64,000 nt of DNA from Acinetobacter piscicola (lineage in GTDB: Bacteria; Pseudomonadota; Gammaproteobacteria; Pseudomonadales; Moraxellaceae), in the NCBI RefSeq assembly GCF_015218165.1, contig NZ_CP048659.1, positions 3,782,001 through 3,846,000 on the forward strand. Reading direction: 5' to 3'. How positions within the stretch are numbered: position 1 is the stretch's first letter; the number at the start of each line of letters is the position of its first letter. The translations under genes were made by a program, and so were the position numbers. The notes below the pieces were generated by a model. The model saw only the letters and a program-made list of their open reading frames with translations. It did not search any database and was not told the DNA's origin. Positions 1 to 10,756 of this stretch are shown here, piece after piece.

Positions 1-477
1 TTAAAGCTTGAGGACATTGATGTGGTGTATTTACCACCTGCTGATGCACGTGCCGCATTTGAAAAAGGTGCTGTCGATGCTTGGGTAATTTGGGATCCAT
101 TCTTTGCGTCTGCTGAACAACAACTGGGTGCAAAAGTTTTAGCAACAGGTGAAAACCTCGTAAGTAATCATCAATTTTATTTGGCAGATCGTAAATTTGC
201 TGAACAGCATCCTGAAATTTTAAAAGCAGTGGTGAATGAGCTCAATACCACCACACAATGGGTATCTCAGCATCAAACTGATGCGGCAAAACTGTTAGAA
301 AAACAAACTGGATTATCTGCTGATATTCTCTCTACCTCAATTTCTCGTATGGGCTTTGGTGTAAAACCAATTTCCAATGAAGTGGCAAAAGAACAGCAAT
401 ATGTTGCCGATGCCTTTTATCAACAAAAACTTATTCCAAACAAAATCAATATCCAAGCAGCTATTTTGGCAAATTAA
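1..477 (+). CDS. SsuA-like sulfonate-binding protein, 3' part
   Basis: The frame is open from the first base of the window, so this is the C-terminal part of a longer gene (158 codons and a stop visible). It closely resembles the next gene: both carry a PADARAAFEKGAVDAW-type stretch and WDPFFAS or WDPYFAS, typical of the second lobe of the NMT1/SsuA periplasmic binding proteins that deliver aliphatic sulfonates to an ABC importer. The signal peptide and first lobe lie upstream of the window. It sits 35 bp before the second paralogue, so the two are probably co-transcribed with ssuDCB. The ligand cannot be told from sequence; taurine or another sulfonate is equally possible. Confidence 0.85.
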   Translation, partial: LKLEDIDVVYLPPADARAAFEKGAVDAWVIWDPFFASAEQQLGAKVLATGENLVSNHQFYLADRKFAEQHPEILKAVVNELNTTTQWVSQHQTDAAKLLEKQTGLSADILSTSISRMGFGVKPISNEVAKEQQYVADAFYQQKLIPNKINIQAAILAN

Positions 478-512
478 AACCCAATAACATCACACTGACT
501 GAGGACATATAC

Positions 513-1505
513 ATGACCCAACATCAAAATGATACACACGCAACATCATGGTTACACGTTTCAGGTCATGGCATGACCGCCATGTTACTTGCTTGTGCGA
601 TGTTGGGCACAACTGCAGTTTGGGCAGTAGATCCGAGCGTCAAAGAGTTACGCATCGGCTTTCAAAAAAGTTCGATTAACTTCGCCATTGCCAAGCAACA
701 AAAGTTATATGAAAAAGAGTTTCCAAATGCCAGAATTTCTTGGAATGAATTTCCTGCAGGACCACAAATTTTAGAAGCATTGGCGGTGGGTTCTATCGAT
801 GTAGGTGTGACAGGCGATACACCACCTGTCTACGCACAAGCTGCCAATAAACCCTTGTATTACATTGCTTATGAAGCTGCAAAGCCTTTGGCATCGGCCA
901 TTTTAGTCCCCAAAACCTCGAAGTTGACTCAACTCAGTCAATTAAAAGGCAAACGTATTGCTGTTCAAAAAGGCTCTAGTGCGCATTATCTCTTGGTACA
1001 AGCTGTACGTAAAGCAGGCTTACAGTGGACAGATATTCAACCGATTTGGCTCAGCCCTGCTGATGCACGAGCAGCATTTCAAAAAGGGGCGGTCGACGCA
1101 TGGGCAATTTGGGATCCTTATTTTGCCTCTGCACAACTCGAAGACAAAGCTAAAGTATTGGCTTCAGGTCAAGGCTTAAGTCCAAATTATACGTTCTATT
1201 TGGCTTCGCCTGAGTTTGTAAAGAAAAATCCCCAAGCAGTGAATAGCATTATTCAACAAATCAATGTTGCAGATAAATGGGTGCAAGGCAACCGCGCAGC
1301 AACAGCACAAAGCATTGGACAAAGTACAGGTTTAAAACCTCAAGTCAGCCAAGTTTTTATTGAACGACGTCCAAAACCCTCTCGTGCTGCGCCATTAACT
1401 GCCCAAGTCATCGCAGATCAGCAACAACTCGCAAATCGTTTTGCTGAACTCAAAATTATTCCAAAACCGATCAACATTAAGCTAGCCGTTTGGACTGGTA
1501 AATAA
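513..1505 (+). CDS. ssuA: SsuA-like aliphatic sulfonate ABC transporter substrate-binding protein
   Basis: 330-residue periplasmic binding protein. A long N-terminal region with a hydrophobic stretch (about residues 21-38, ending AVWAVDP) is a likely signal peptide. The mature part has the NMT1/SsuA pattern: RIGFQKSS near the start, VGSIDVGVTGDTPPVYA in the first lobe and GAVDAWAIWDPYF in the second. Role: captures alkanesulfonates in the periplasm for the SsuC/SsuB importer. ssuD follows 18 bp downstream. It is a paralogue of the preceding partial gene, so the operon has two binding proteins, which may widen the substrate range (inference). The start is the ATG after a GAGGA-type ribosome-binding site. 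Confidence 0.88.
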   Translation: MTQHQNDTHATSWLHVSGHGMTAMLLACAMLGTTAVWAVDPSVKELRIGFQKSSINFAIAKQQKLYEKEFPNARISWNEFPAGPQILEALAVGSIDVGVTGDTPPVYAQAANKPLYYIAYEAAKPLASAILVPKTSKLTQLSQLKGKRIAVQKGSSAHYLLVQAVRKAGLQWTDIQPIWLSPADARAAFQKGAVDAWAIWDPYFASAQLEDKAKVLASGQGLSPNYTFYLASPEFVKKNPQAVNSIIQQINVADKWVQGNRAATAQSIGQSTGLKPQVSQVFIERRPKPSRAAPLTAQVIADQQQLANRFAELKIIPKPINIKLAVWTGK

Positions 1506-1523
1506 TCAACAAGGACCTGAGCA

Positions 1524-2699
1524 ATGAAAATTTTTTGGTTTATTCCAACACATGGTGATAGTCGCTATTTAGGTACAAGCAAAGGCGCTCGCCAAGTAGA
1601 TCATGCTTATATGAAACAGATTGCGGTTGCCGTAGACAACTTAGGCTATGAAGGGGTCTTGATTCCAACAGGACGTTCTTGTGAAGACCCATGGATCACA
1701 GCCGCAAGCCTGATTGATGCAACAAAAAATTTAAAATTCTTAGTTGCATTACGTCCAGGGGTCACAACGCCTGCATTGGCTGCACGTATGGCAGCAACTT
1801 TTGACCGCTTATCGAATGGTCGTGTCTTGCTTAACCTTGTTACAGGTGGTGATGAAGAAGAACTCAAAGGTGATGGTTTATATGAAGACCATGCCACACG
1901 CTATAAAACTGCAGCAGAATACACCACCATTTGGCGTGAAATTTTAAAACGTTCACATACCGGAGAATCTTTTAGTTTTCACGGCGAACGCCTCCATGTC
2001 GATGATGCTAAATTGCTTTATCCACCGATTCAAACACCCTATCCCCCACTGTGGTTCGGCGGTTCTTCTGAAGATGCCATTGAACTTGCAGCAGATCAGG
2101 TCGATACCTATCTTACATGGGGAGAACCACCAGCTGCAGTCAAAGAAAAAATTGCCGTGGTCAGAGCACGTGCTGAAGCCAAAGGTCGCCAACTCAATTA
2201 CGGTATTCGCTTGCATGTGATTGTGCGTGAAACCAATCAACAAGCATGGCAAGCCGCAGAAGAGCTGATTCAATATGTCGATGATGCCACCATTGCTGCG
2301 GCACAGAAAAAATTCCAACAAATGGATTCTGTGGGTCAGCGCCGCATGGCTGAGTTACATAATGGTGATCGTACCAAACTCGAAGTTTCACCTAACCTTT
2401 GGGCAGGTGTGGGCTTAGTCCGTGGCGGTGCAGGTACCGCATTGGTTGGTGACCCACAAACAGTGGCAGATCGTATCCAAGAATATGCTGATTTAGGTAT
2501 TAGTACTTTTATTTTCTCAGGCTATCCACACTTAGAGGAATCGATTCGTTTTGCAGAATTGGTATTCCCATTGTTGCCTTTGCAAACACGTCAAAAGCTC
2601 ACTCAACCCAACTTAACAGGTCCTTTTGGTGAAATCGTTGCCAACAACTATACACCTGAGGAAAACAAGCAAAAAACACCTGAAAAGGAACTTGCATGA
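1524..2699 (+). CDS. ssuD: FMNH2-dependent alkanesulfonate monooxygenase SsuD
   Basis: 391 residues, close to the usual length of about 380. Opens with [14 protein letters not shown] and contains [14 protein letters not shown], the bacterial-luciferase-like TIM-barrel signature of the SsuD family. Role: uses reduced FMN and oxygen to cleave the C-S bond of alkanesulfonates, giving an aldehyde and sulfite for cysteine synthesis in the cytoplasm. It needs an FMN reductase (SsuE). None lies in this operon, but an NAD(P)H-FMN reductase-like gene is at 24582. The stop overlaps the ssuC start by 4 bp (ATGA), so translation is probably coupled. An AAGGA ribosome-binding site precedes the ATG. Confidence 0.95.
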   Translation: MKIFWFIPTHGDSRYLGTSKGARQVDHAYMKQIAVAVDNLGYEGVLIPTGRSCEDPWITAASLIDATKNLKFLVALRPGVTTPALAARMAATFDRLSNGRVLLNLVTGGDEEELKGDGLYEDHATRYKTAAEYTTIWREILKRSHTGESFSFHGERLHVDDAKLLYPPIQTPYPPLWFGGSSEDAIELAADQVDTYLTWGEPPAAVKEKIAVVRARAEAKGRQLNYGIRLHVIVRETNQQAWQAAEELIQYVDDATIAAAQKKFQQMDSVGQRRMAELHNGDRTKLEVSPNLWAGVGLVRGGAGTALVGDPQTVADRIQEYADLGISTFIFSGYPHLEESIRFAELVFPLLPLQTRQKLTQPNLTGPFGEIVANNYTPEENKQKTPEKELA

Positions 2700-3505
2700 C
2701 GACCCAGCTCAAAAATAAAAGCATCACAGTTTCACGTGAAACACCACAATTCTGGCAGCGATTACTGCCTTGGATTGTGCCCATTTTACTGATCATTGTA
2801 TGGCAAATCGCTTCAAAAACAGGAATGCTTGAAAGCCGTGTTCTTCCTGCGCCAAGTGCTGTGGTGAGCGCCTTTTGGACGCTATTGGTCAGTGGTGAAC
2901 TTTGGCAACATGTCAAAGTCAGTGCAGGTCGCGCCCTACTTGGCTTATTGGTCGGTGGCGGTTTAGGTTTATTGCTTGGTCTGCTCAATGGCTCATCCAA
3001 AATTGCATCAAATTTGCTGGATACCACTTTGCAAATGATCCGTAACATTCCTGCACTCGCATTGATTCCACTCGTGATTCTTTGGTTTGGTATTGATGAA
3101 TCAGCAAAACTATTTTTAGTGGCTGTAGGTGTATTTTTCCCAATTTATATCAATACCTATCATGGTATTCGCTCGGTCGACCCTCAATTGATTGAAATGG
3201 GGAAAAGCTATGGTTTAACACGTTGGCAACTGTATAAAGACGTTATTTTGCCTGGCGCGATGCCCTCTATTTTAGTCGGTTTACGTTTTGCATTAGGTTT
3301 AGTGTGGGTTCTGCTAATTGTCGCTGAGACCATTTCTGCACAATCTGGTATTGGTTATATGACCATGAATGCCCGTGAGTTTTTACAAACCGATATCGTA
3401 TTAGTCGGTATTTTACTCTACGCACTTTTAGGAAAATTAGCCGATGTCTTAGCACAAGGATTAGAACGCTATTTATTGCGTTGGCATTCAGGTTATCAAA
3501 AATAA
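2696..3505 (+). CDS. ssuC: Sulfonate ABC transporter permease SsuC
   Basis: 269-residue inner-membrane permease of the BPD_transp_1 type with about six hydrophobic segments. The EAA-loop region (around [21 protein letters not shown]) is the contact site for the ATPase SsuB. Role: forms the channel for sulfonate import. It overlaps ssuD by 4 bp and is followed 11 bp later by ssuB, giving the conserved ssuDCB order. Confidence 0.94.
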   Translation: MTTQLKNKSITVSRETPQFWQRLLPWIVPILLIIVWQIASKTGMLESRVLPAPSAVVSAFWTLLVSGELWQHVKVSAGRALLGLLVGGGLGLLLGLLNGSSKIASNLLDTTLQMIRNIPALALIPLVILWFGIDESAKLFLVAVGVFFPIYINTYHGIRSVDPQLIEMGKSYGLTRWQLYKDVILPGAMPSILVGLRFALGLVWVLLIVAETISAQSGIGYMTMNAREFLQTDIVLVGILLYALLGKLADVLAQGLERYLLRWHSGYQK

Positions 3506-3516
3506 GGAATACGCTC

Positions 3517-4311
3517 ATGACCGATTTAAGCATCAGCCAATATGTCAATCATTTCGATATTTCAGACCATGCACAAGGCACACCAACCAAGTCAGGTGCA
3601 GAAATTCACATCGAACAATTGCATAAATTTTATGATGACGTCAAAGTGCTAGAAGACCTTGATCTCAACATTGAAGCAGGTGAATTCGTTGCCATCGTGG
3701 GACGTAGTGGTTGTGGTAAAAGTACCCTCTTACGTCTCATTGCAGATTTAGAACAACCCAGCTATGGTGAGATCAAATTCAAATCTGTGCAGAACTTTCG
3801 TGAAGGCATTACCTCAGATGATATTCGTGTCATGTTCCAAGACCCACGCCTTTTACCATGGAAAAGTATTGCAGATAATATCAAACTCGGATTAGCTCAA
3901 TCACAATATGACAAAGCCGAACAATTATTAGAAAAAGTAGGCTTAAAAGAAAAAGCCAAACTGTGGCCATCTCAACTTTCAGGTGGACAACGCCAACGTA
4001 CGGCACTCGCACGCGCATTATCACATACGCCACGTGTCTTATTGCTTGATGAACCTTTAGGTGCATTGGATGCACTCACACGCTTGGACATGCAGAATTT
4101 GATCGAAAAATTATGGTTAGAACAAGGTTTTACCACAATCTTAGTCACGCATGATGTCAGTGAAGCTGTCCAATTGGCAGATCGCATTATTTTGCTTGAT
4201 CAAGGTCATATTGCGCAGCAATTTAAAATAGACCTTCCCCGTCCACGACAAAAAGGTGCTAAATTTGCAGAATTGGAACAACAAATTTTAAATACGGTAT
4301 TGTCGACTTAA
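3517..4311 (+). CDS. ssuB: Sulfonate ABC transporter ATP-binding protein SsuB
   Basis: 264 residues from the chosen ATG, which has AAGGAA 7 bp upstream; a longer in-frame reading would start inside ssuC from a TTG and is less likely. Walker A is GRSGCGKST (about 62-70), the ABC signature is LSGGQRQR and Walker B is [11 protein letters not shown], followed by the switch histidine in VTHD. Role: powers sulfonate uptake through SsuC. Last gene of the operon; a strong hairpin terminator begins 6 bp after its stop. Confidence 0.95.
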   Translation: MTDLSISQYVNHFDISDHAQGTPTKSGAEIHIEQLHKFYDDVKVLEDLDLNIEAGEFVAIVGRSGCGKSTLLRLIADLEQPSYGEIKFKSVQNFREGITSDDIRVMFQDPRLLPWKSIADNIKLGLAQSQYDKAEQLLEKVGLKEKAKLWPSQLSGGQRQRTALARALSHTPRVLLLDEPLGALDALTRLDMQNLIEKLWLEQGFTTILVTHDVSEAVQLADRIILLDQGHIAQQFKIDLPRPRQKGAKFAELEQQILNTVLST

Positions 4312-4317
4312 TTTTAT

Positions 4318-4354
4318 AATAATAACTTTAAATCTCTTAAAGTTATTATTTTTT
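4318..4354 (+). terminator. Rho-independent terminator of the ssu operon
   Basis: A perfect 14-bp inverted repeat (4318-4331 with 4337-4350), a 5-nt loop and a following T run. It starts directly after the ssuB stop. The stem is AT-rich, so it may be only moderately efficient. Confidence 0.75.
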
Positions 4355-4642
4355 AAATTAGAAAACATGTTTTATTAAATTGATTAAAAATTCTTAACAA
4401 CCTAAAAATTTTTCTCTATTTAAAATTAAAATCAGCTTAAAAAAAAAGATTTATTTTCTTCCATATTTCCTACTGTATGCATTATTTTTGTGCATATAAA
4501 TTAAATAAATACCTTTTTGGGATTAAATAATAAAACTTCATAATAAATGTGAAGAATATTTAAAAATAGTCACTTAGACCTGTGCACAAATCAGACATTT
4601 TACCGTACAATTTAGTGATTATTTTTTTAATTCAGTAATGCG
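4355..4642. other. AT-rich intergenic region upstream of the TetR gene
   Basis: About 290 bp of very AT-rich sequence between the ssu terminator and the TetR start. No open frame, no clear palindrome and no convincing repeat is seen. It must carry the promoter of the regulator gene, but no -35/-10 pair stands out. Confidence 0.5.
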
Positions 4643-5254
4643 ATGGAACAAAAAAAGAGTGCTCAGAAACGACAGCAGTTGCTTAATGCTGCTTTAGACG
4701 TATTTTCTATTTACGGATTCAATGGTGCAAGTCTTGAGGAAATTGCCCAACTTGCTGAAATGCACAAATCCAATATTTTCTATTATTATGAAAATAAAGA
4801 AGCGCTATATGTTGAAGTCTTAACGACTGTGATGCAAAAATGGCTTGCCCCTTTACAAATGCTAGAAGCAGATTTAGAACCTGTTGAAGCGCTTAGTCAT
4901 TATTTAACGACTAAAATAGAGGTTTCTCGTACACAGCCTAAAGCTTCTAAATTATTCGCTTTAGAAATTATTCAAGGTGCACCCCATATTTTACAGATCC
5001 TTAAAGGACCACTTAAAAAGCTTTTTAAACGTAAAGCAAAAGTGATTGCGACATGGCAAGAGCAAGGTAAAATTTCCGATCAAATTGATCCTGAGCTACT
5101 GATTATTAATATTTGGGGTTTAACTCAAAATTATGCTGATTTCAGTACCCAGATCGAGATGGTGACAGGTAAAACTTTAAAAAATAAAGTGATGTTCCAA
5201 CGCTCTGTTCAACACACGATTCATATGATTTTATACGGTGTCATCCCAAGATAA
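4643..5254 (+). CDS. RutR-like TetR-family transcriptional regulator
   Basis: 203 residues. The N-terminal helix-turn-helix region (about 10-55, with GFNGASLEEIAQLAEMHKSN then IFYYYENKEALY) is TetR-type. The C-terminal part (WLAPLQ, LEVSR-like KIEVSRTQPKASKLF, IWGLTQNYADF, QVE-like TQIEMVTG) follows the pattern of E. coli RutR as I recall it. RutR senses uracil or thymine and controls pyrimidine degradation and purine genes. No rut operon is in this window, so the target is unknown. A permease of the uracil/xanthine type lies at 16670 but is not adjacent. The gene stands alone between two terminators. Confidence 0.8.
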   Translation: MEQKKSAQKRQQLLNAALDVFSIYGFNGASLEEIAQLAEMHKSNIFYYYENKEALYVEVLTTVMQKWLAPLQMLEADLEPVEALSHYLTTKIEVSRTQPKASKLFALEIIQGAPHILQILKGPLKKLFKRKAKVIATWQEQGKISDQIDPELLIINIWGLTQNYADFSTQIEMVTGKTLKNKVMFQRSVQHTIHMILYGVIPR

Positions 5255-5283
5255 TTTGCACAGGCAAATTCTTGTATGGCATA

Positions 5284-5311
5284 CGACCATAGAACACTAT
5301 GGTCGCCAGAT
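5284..5311 (+). terminator. Hairpin terminator between the TetR gene and the nucleosidase gene
   Basis: A 9-bp perfect stem (5284-5292 with 5297-5305), a 4-nt loop and a T run a few bases later. It lies between two convergent genes. Confidence 0.6.
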
Positions 5312-5324
5312 TTTTTATTTGGGC

Positions 5325-5888
5325 TCAAATACTTTTATATAATTCTAATAACTTTTGTGCACCAAATAATAAATTTTCTTCCCAATCTAAATGTGCTGTG
5401 TCGTTAGCACCATCGGTAATATATTTTACTGAAATTAAACGTACACCTAATTTTTTACAGACTTTGGCTAAGGCATAGCCTTCCATATCAACCAAATTAC
5501 ACGATACTTTCGGTAAACTGATTTCAAAATTATCCCCTGTGCCACACACACCTTTGGCTAAATCCTTAAAGTATGGTTCTAAATGAATCGCACTTGGAAA
5601 ATGCTCATCCATAGGGGTGACACCCACCTCAAAACCTAAAGGTGATACATCCATATCACGTTGTACAAAAGTAGTGACTTCTACCAACTCATGTGCATTA
5701 AATACAGAGCTCCCTGCTGTACCTAAGTTTAATAAAGTTTTACATTGAGTGTTTTGGATAATTTCAAATGCTTTAAATGCAGCATTCACTTTACCAATCC
5801 CACTGTAATGTACCGCGATATTCTCTTGTTCGAATAAACCTTTTGACTCACTTGCGAGTGCCATCACTAAGGCTAAATCTTGTTTCAT
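5325..5888 (-). CDS. Phosphorylase/nucleosidase family protein (MTA/SAH nucleosidase-like)
   Basis: 187 residues. It shows the PNP_UDP_1 fold pattern: LNLGTAGS in the middle, then NLVDMEGYALAKV, which matches the VDMEG substrate-binding motif of nucleosidases, and KYITDGAND near the C-terminus, where the family has its catalytic aspartate. Members cleave 5'-methylthioadenosine, S-adenosylhomocysteine or related purine nucleosides in the cytoplasm. The protein is shorter than typical MTA/SAH nucleosidases (about 230 residues), so the exact substrate is open. It lies upstream of dnaJ on the same strand, with a dnaJ terminator in between in the genomic sense, so it is probably transcribed on its own. 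Confidence 0.75.
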   Translation of the reverse strand: MKQDLALVMALASESKGLFEQENIAVHYSGIGKVNAAFKAFEIIQNTQCKTLLNLGTAGSSVFNAHELVEVTTFVQRDMDVSPLGFEVGVTPMDEHFPSAIHLEPYFKDLAKGVCGTGDNFEISLPKVSCNLVDMEGYALAKVCKKLGVRLISVKYITDGANDTAHLDWEENLLFGAQKLLELYKSI

Positions 5889-5935
5889 AACAATACTTCA
5901 ATACTCAAAATCTAATGAAATAAAAATGGGAAAAC

Positions 5936-5969
5936 AAAAAAGCCAACTTAAAATCAAGCTGGCTTTTTT
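5936..5969 (-). terminator. Terminator downstream of dnaJ
   Basis: Near-perfect inverted repeat (5936-5949 with 5956-5969, one mismatch) with A and T runs on its two sides, so it can work in both directions. It lies 15 bp after the dnaJ stop. Confidence 0.75.
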
Positions 5970-5984
5970 ACTTTGAACACTATT

Positions 5985-7100
5985 TTAGTCAAATAAACGG
6001 TCAAAGAATGATTTTTTCTTTGGTGATGATTTATTGTCATCACCATCCATAGTTGCTTGTAACTCTTTCAATAACTCACGTTGTCGTGCAGTTAGGTTAA
6101 CAGGCGTTTCCACCACGATGCGGCAGAGTAAATCACCTTGCATACTGCTACGCACAGGTTTAACACCTTTACCACGTAAACGGAACATTTTACCTGTTTG
6201 TGTACCTTCAGGTATTTTCAAGCTCACACGACCTTCTAAAGTCGGAATCTCGATTTCTTTACCCAAAGCTGCATCTGCAATCGTTACAGGCACATCCATA
6301 TATAAGTCAGCGCCATCACGTTGGAAAATTTCATGCTCACGCACAACCACTTCAACGTACAAATCACCGGCTTGACCATCACGAATGGCTTCGCCTTTAC
6401 CTGTCAAACGTACACGATCACCATTATCTACACCTGCAGGAATCGTCACTTCAAGCGTTTGTTGACGATCTTTTACCCCTGAACCATGACAGGTATTACA
6501 TGGGTTTTTAATGATTTTCCCTTGTCCACGACATGTGCTACAGGTTTGCTGAACAGAGAAGAAACCTTGTTGCATACGCACTTGACCCGCACCATGACAG
6601 GTTTTACACGTTTCAACATCATTTGGATTTTTAGACCCTTTACCATCACATACATCACATGGTGCAGGTGCTGTAAAGGTAACGGTTTTTTTCACCCCTT
6701 TTACAGCTTCTTCTAAAGTCAGTTCCATCACATAGCGTAAGTCAGACCCACGGCGTGCACGCTGTTGCTGACGACCACCGCCACCAAAAGCACCACCGAA
6801 AATATCGCCGAACTGGCTGAAAATATCTTCTGCGCTGAATCCGCCACCGCCGAAACCACCGCCGCCCATACCGCCTTCAAAGGCTTGATGCCCCATGCGG
6901 TCGTACATGCTACGTTTTTCGCTGTCGGATAAAACTTCATAAGCTTCAGCACATTCTTTAAACTTTTCTTCAGCTTCAGCGTTGTCTGGATTACGGTCTG
7001 GATGATATTTCATCGCCATCTTACGGTAGGCTTTTTTAATTTCATCATCACTAGCGGTTTTAGAAACGCTTAAAACCTCATAATAATCACGTTTAGCCAT
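5985..7100 (-). CDS. dnaJ: Chaperone protein DnaJ
   Basis: 371 residues from [10 protein letters not shown]; a longer in-frame reading adds ten residues and lacks support. The N-terminal J domain contains HPDRNPDN with the HPD motif. A Gly/Phe-rich linker follows, then the zinc-finger region with four CxxCxGxG-type repeats ([32 protein letters not shown]), then the C-terminal substrate-binding domain. Role: co-chaperone that loads clients on DnaK and stimulates its ATPase. dnaK and grpE are about 30 kb away, unlike the dnaKJ operon of many bacteria. A sigma-32-like promoter lies about 50 bp upstream. Confidence 0.97.
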   Translation of the reverse strand: MAKRDYYEVLSVSKTASDDEIKKAYRKMAMKYHPDRNPDNAEAEEKFKECAEAYEVLSDSEKRSMYDRMGHQAFEGGMGGGGFGGGGFSAEDIFSQFGDIFGGAFGGGGRQQQRARRGSDLRYVMELTLEEAVKGVKKTVTFTAPAPCDVCDGKGSKNPNDVETCKTCHGAGQVRMQQGFFSVQQTCSTCRGQGKIIKNPCNTCHGSGVKDRQQTLEVTIPAGVDNGDRVRLTGKGEAIRDGQAGDLYVEVVVREHEIFQRDGADLYMDVPVTIADAALGKEIEIPTLEGRVSLKIPEGTQTGKMFRLRGKGVKPVRSSMQGDLLCRIVVETPVNLTARQRELLKELQATMDGDDNKSSPKKKSFFDRLFD

Positions 7101-7148
7101 GATTGGCGATGCTCCACAAAATTTGATCAATCTTCACTGCCAAGTAAA

Positions 7149-7175
7149 ATGGGGACACTGCTCCACTTTTACAAG
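7149..7175 (-). promoter_or_regulatory. Sigma-32-like heat-shock promoter of dnaJ
   Basis: On the minus strand: CTTGTA (7175-7170), a 15-nt spacer, then CCCCATTTTA starting at 7154. The -10 part matches the sigma-32 consensus CCCCATNT well. It sits in the 91-bp gap upstream of dnaJ. Confidence 0.7.
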
Positions 7176-7191
7176 TTCATTCATAAAAAAT

Positions 7192-7569
7192 TTAGAATAC
7201 AGCTTTACTTTTTAGATATTTATTGAAACCTTTCAACCATGCATTCAGTAGGTATAGCCATGAAATTGCGCTAAAAACCACCCCAATCACAGTACATGCT
7301 TTAACCCAAAGCATCGAGTCCCAATAAAAGAAAATCAGCGGAATGAACCACAAAGCAGCAAAAGCAGCTAAAAGAAGAAAAATAATGATATTTCGCATGA
7401 CCCATAAAGCTTGGGCTTGAATCCAAACCTCTGGGTTTTCAGCTACAGCAACTTTACGTGCAAGAAAATACGAAATAACGGCGCTAATTATTGTGAATAA
7501 TGCGAGAAACATAAAGACGTAAGAGATCGTCATATAGCGACGATGCTGTTTGAGATTGTCTTGCCCCAT
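7192..7569 (-). CDS. Small membrane protein, DUF4870-like
   Basis: 125 residues from the ATG of MGQDNLKQHRRYM; an in-frame TTG seven codons upstream is an alternative, and the GAGG just after it is the only visible ribosome-binding site. Three strong hydrophobic segments (about 14-35, 62-82, 90-108), a W..QALWVMRN stretch between the first two and WLYLLNAWLKGFNKYL at the end recall the DUF4870/Tic20-like layout (W..SH.RW.IR and RGW). Inner-membrane protein of unknown function. It lies upstream of dnaJ on the same strand, but the dnaJ heat-shock promoter lies between them. Confidence 0.6.
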   Translation of the reverse strand: MGQDNLKQHRRYMTISYVFMFLALFTIISAVISYFLARKVAVAENPEVWIQAQALWVMRNIIIFLLLAAFAALWFIPLIFFYWDSMLWVKACTVIGVVFSAISWLYLLNAWLKGFNKYLKSKAVF

Positions 7570-10500
7570 AGGTGATTTTTTATACCTCAATCCATCACAT
7601 CATTTTACATATTTTGTGTGGAAACATCTAATACGACTTACTAGAAAAATTTTAGGTGCTACTATATTGAATTTTTCAAAAGTTCGCACCTAAATTTCAT
7701 AAATTTCTAGGCAGATTTTGCATATTTTTTTACTTTGAACCATGCAGCATAAAGCGCGGGTAGAAAAAATAATGTTAAAAGTGTCGCAATGATCAAACCG
7801 CCCATAATCGCGACAGCCATAGGGCCAAAGAAAATACTGCGAGATAATGGAATCATCGCCAAGACCGCAGCGAGCGCTGTTAGAATAATCGGTCTAAACC
7901 GCCGCACTGTAGCATCTAAAATAGCATTCCATGGATCCTGCCCAGATAAAATATCTTGCTCGATTTGATCAATCAGAATCAGTGAGTTACGCATGATCAT
8001 GCCCGATAACGCAATCGTGCCAAGCATGGCGACAAAACCAAACGGCTTATTTAACAAGAGCAAGAATAACACAACGCCAATTAAACCCAATGGCGCAGTT
8101 AAAAATACGATGAATGAACGTGAAATACTCTTCAGCTGAATCATCAATAAGGTAAACACAACCGCAAGAAATAACGGCATACCTGCATTGACTGAGCTTT
8201 GTCCTTTAGCGGATTCTTCAACTGTTCCGCCCACTTCAACTAAATAACCATTTGGCAATTCAGTACGCAGTTGATCCATCTGTTCAGACAACTCGCCCAC
8301 CACAGTGGCAGGTTGTAAATGGCTCCGAATATCTGCACGTACCGTAATCGTCGGTAAACGATTGCGATGCCAAATCAAACCATCCTCAAATTTATAGTGA
8401 ATATTGGCAATTTGCGATAACGGCACTGCCCCCCCTTGGGTTGTCGGTATAGCTAAATTTGCAAGTGAACCCACTTCGATGCGTTCTGCCTGATCACCAC
8501 GCAAGCGAATATCAATCAACTCACGTTTTTCACGATATTGATGAATCATTGCCCCAGAAATTGAACTATTTAAAAAATTGGCAATATCTACACTGCTCAC
8601 GCCCATTTGACGTGCACGGTCTTGGTCAATTTGCAATGAAATGATTTTACTTGGCTCACCCCAATCTAAATGCACGTTGGTGGTGTTGGTGTTTTGTCCT
8701 ACGATGCCTGAAACTTTGTGTGCAAGCTGACGTACGGTATTTAAATCTTCACCCGATACACGATATTGAATTGGATAACCGACAGGTGGACCATTTTCCA
8801 ATAATGCCACGCGAGTACGTACTTGTGGTAACAGTTGACGAATTTGGGTGTCTAAGGATTGACGAATTTCATCACGGTCATCTAAAGATGATGCCAAAAC
8901 GACAAACTGTGCAAAACTTGCTTGCGGTAACTGCTGATCAAGCGGTAAATAAAAACGTGGTGAATCTGTTCCGACATAGGCCACATAATTATCAATGCCC
9001 TTTTGTTTGGCTAAAAATGCTTCAACCTTTTTCACCGCTTGTTCAGTCGCAGCCAAAGATGCCCCTTCTTCTAATTTTAAATCAACCAAAATTTCAGCAC
9101 GATTTGACGGTGGGAAAAACTGCTGCGGCACAAACTTAAACATCACGACCGACAAAGCAAAAATAGCAACAGTGACCGCAATGACAGTTTTACGATACAT
9201 CACACACGCATTGACCAATGCTCTAAAACGTTGGTAAAACTTGGTTTGATAAGGGTCATAGTGTTCATTGCTATGATGCACGATAGCCTGCGATTCATGT
9301 TGCTTGCGTAGACGTGCCCATAAACGTTGATACCACGGCGCTTTTTGTACTGTTTGATTAAAATCAGGTAAAAGTTTGTCGCCTAAATATGGGACAAAAA
9401 CGACAGCTGCAATCCATGACACAATCAATGCAATGGTCACCACTTGGAAAATCGAACGCGTATATTCACCTGTACTTGACGCTGCTGTTGCAATGGGCAA
9501 AAAACCTGCGGCAGTAATCAAAGTCCCTGTCAGCATCGGGAAAGCGGTACTTGTCCATGCATAACCCGCGGCTTTCATACGGCTATAGCCTTGTTCCATT
9601 TTAATTGCCATCATTTCAACCGCAATAATGGCATCATCCACCAAAAGACCTAAGGCAAGAATCAATGCTCCCAAGGAAATTTTATGCAATCCAACATCGA
9701 ATAAATTCATCCCTGCAAAAGTCATTGCAAGAACCAATGGAATGGAAAAAGCCACCACCAAACCTGTACGGAAACCCAGTGAGAAAAAACTCACCAATAA
9801 CACGATAATAACGGCTTCTGCTAAAACCTGAATAAACTCATGAATACTACGTTGTACCGCCACAGGTTGATCGGATACTTTTTGTAGCTGCATCCCAAGC
9901 GGCAAGGTTTTTTGTAGATGGGTAAATTCTGTCTCTAAATTTTTGCCTAAGGCAATGATGTCACCCCCTTTGCGCATAGACACTGAGATCCCAATGCCAT
10001 TTTCACTATTAAAGCGCATACGAGGCTGTGCAGGTTCGCTAAAACCACGATAAACCTCAGCCACATCGCCCAATTGAATGGTTTTATCTCCCACCAATAA
10101 TGGCATTTGTTTTAAATCATCAACTGATTTTAAAGCACCGCCTACACGGACTTGAATACGGTCTGAACCAGTTTCAAAAAAACCTGCACTCGCCATGCTA
10201 TTTTGTTTTTGTAATGCGTCTTGAATGGCGGTAACAGGGATACCCAGTTGAGTAGCTTTGGTATTTGACAGTTCAATCCAAATTTTTTGGTCTTGTAAGC
10301 CCACAAGCTCAACTTTACCCACGTCTTTCACCCGTTGTAACTGAAGCTGTAAACGGTCTGCGTATTCTTTCAAAGTAGCATAGTCAAAATCTTTGCCTGT
10401 TAAAACGTAAATATTACCGAAAGTATCGCCAAATTCGTCATTAAAAAACGGACCTTGCACCCCACTAGGCAGTTGATGCTGAATGTCACCGACTTTCTTA

Positions 10501-10756
10501 CGAACTTGATACCACACATCAGGAATCTCACTAGATTTCAACGAGTCTTTGGCAACAAATGTAACCAATGATTCACCTGGGCGTGAATATGCTGCGATCC
10601 GATCATACAACCCTGTACTCATCAGCTGTTTTTCAATACGATCTGTCACTTGCAATGACACTTCTTCTGCCGTTGCCCCCGGCCAATAGGTCTGTACAAC
10701 CATCACTTTAAAGGTAAATGGTGGGTCTTCACTTTGAGAAAGTTTAGAATAAGAAA

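Noticed and set aside
953..1179. Alternative 73-codon frame inside the second ssuA-like gene
   Set aside because: Shadow frame in a well-supported gene with normal codon use.
8651..9139. 162-codon plus-strand frame within the RND gene
   Set aside because: It is antisense to a clear RND coding region and has no family features.
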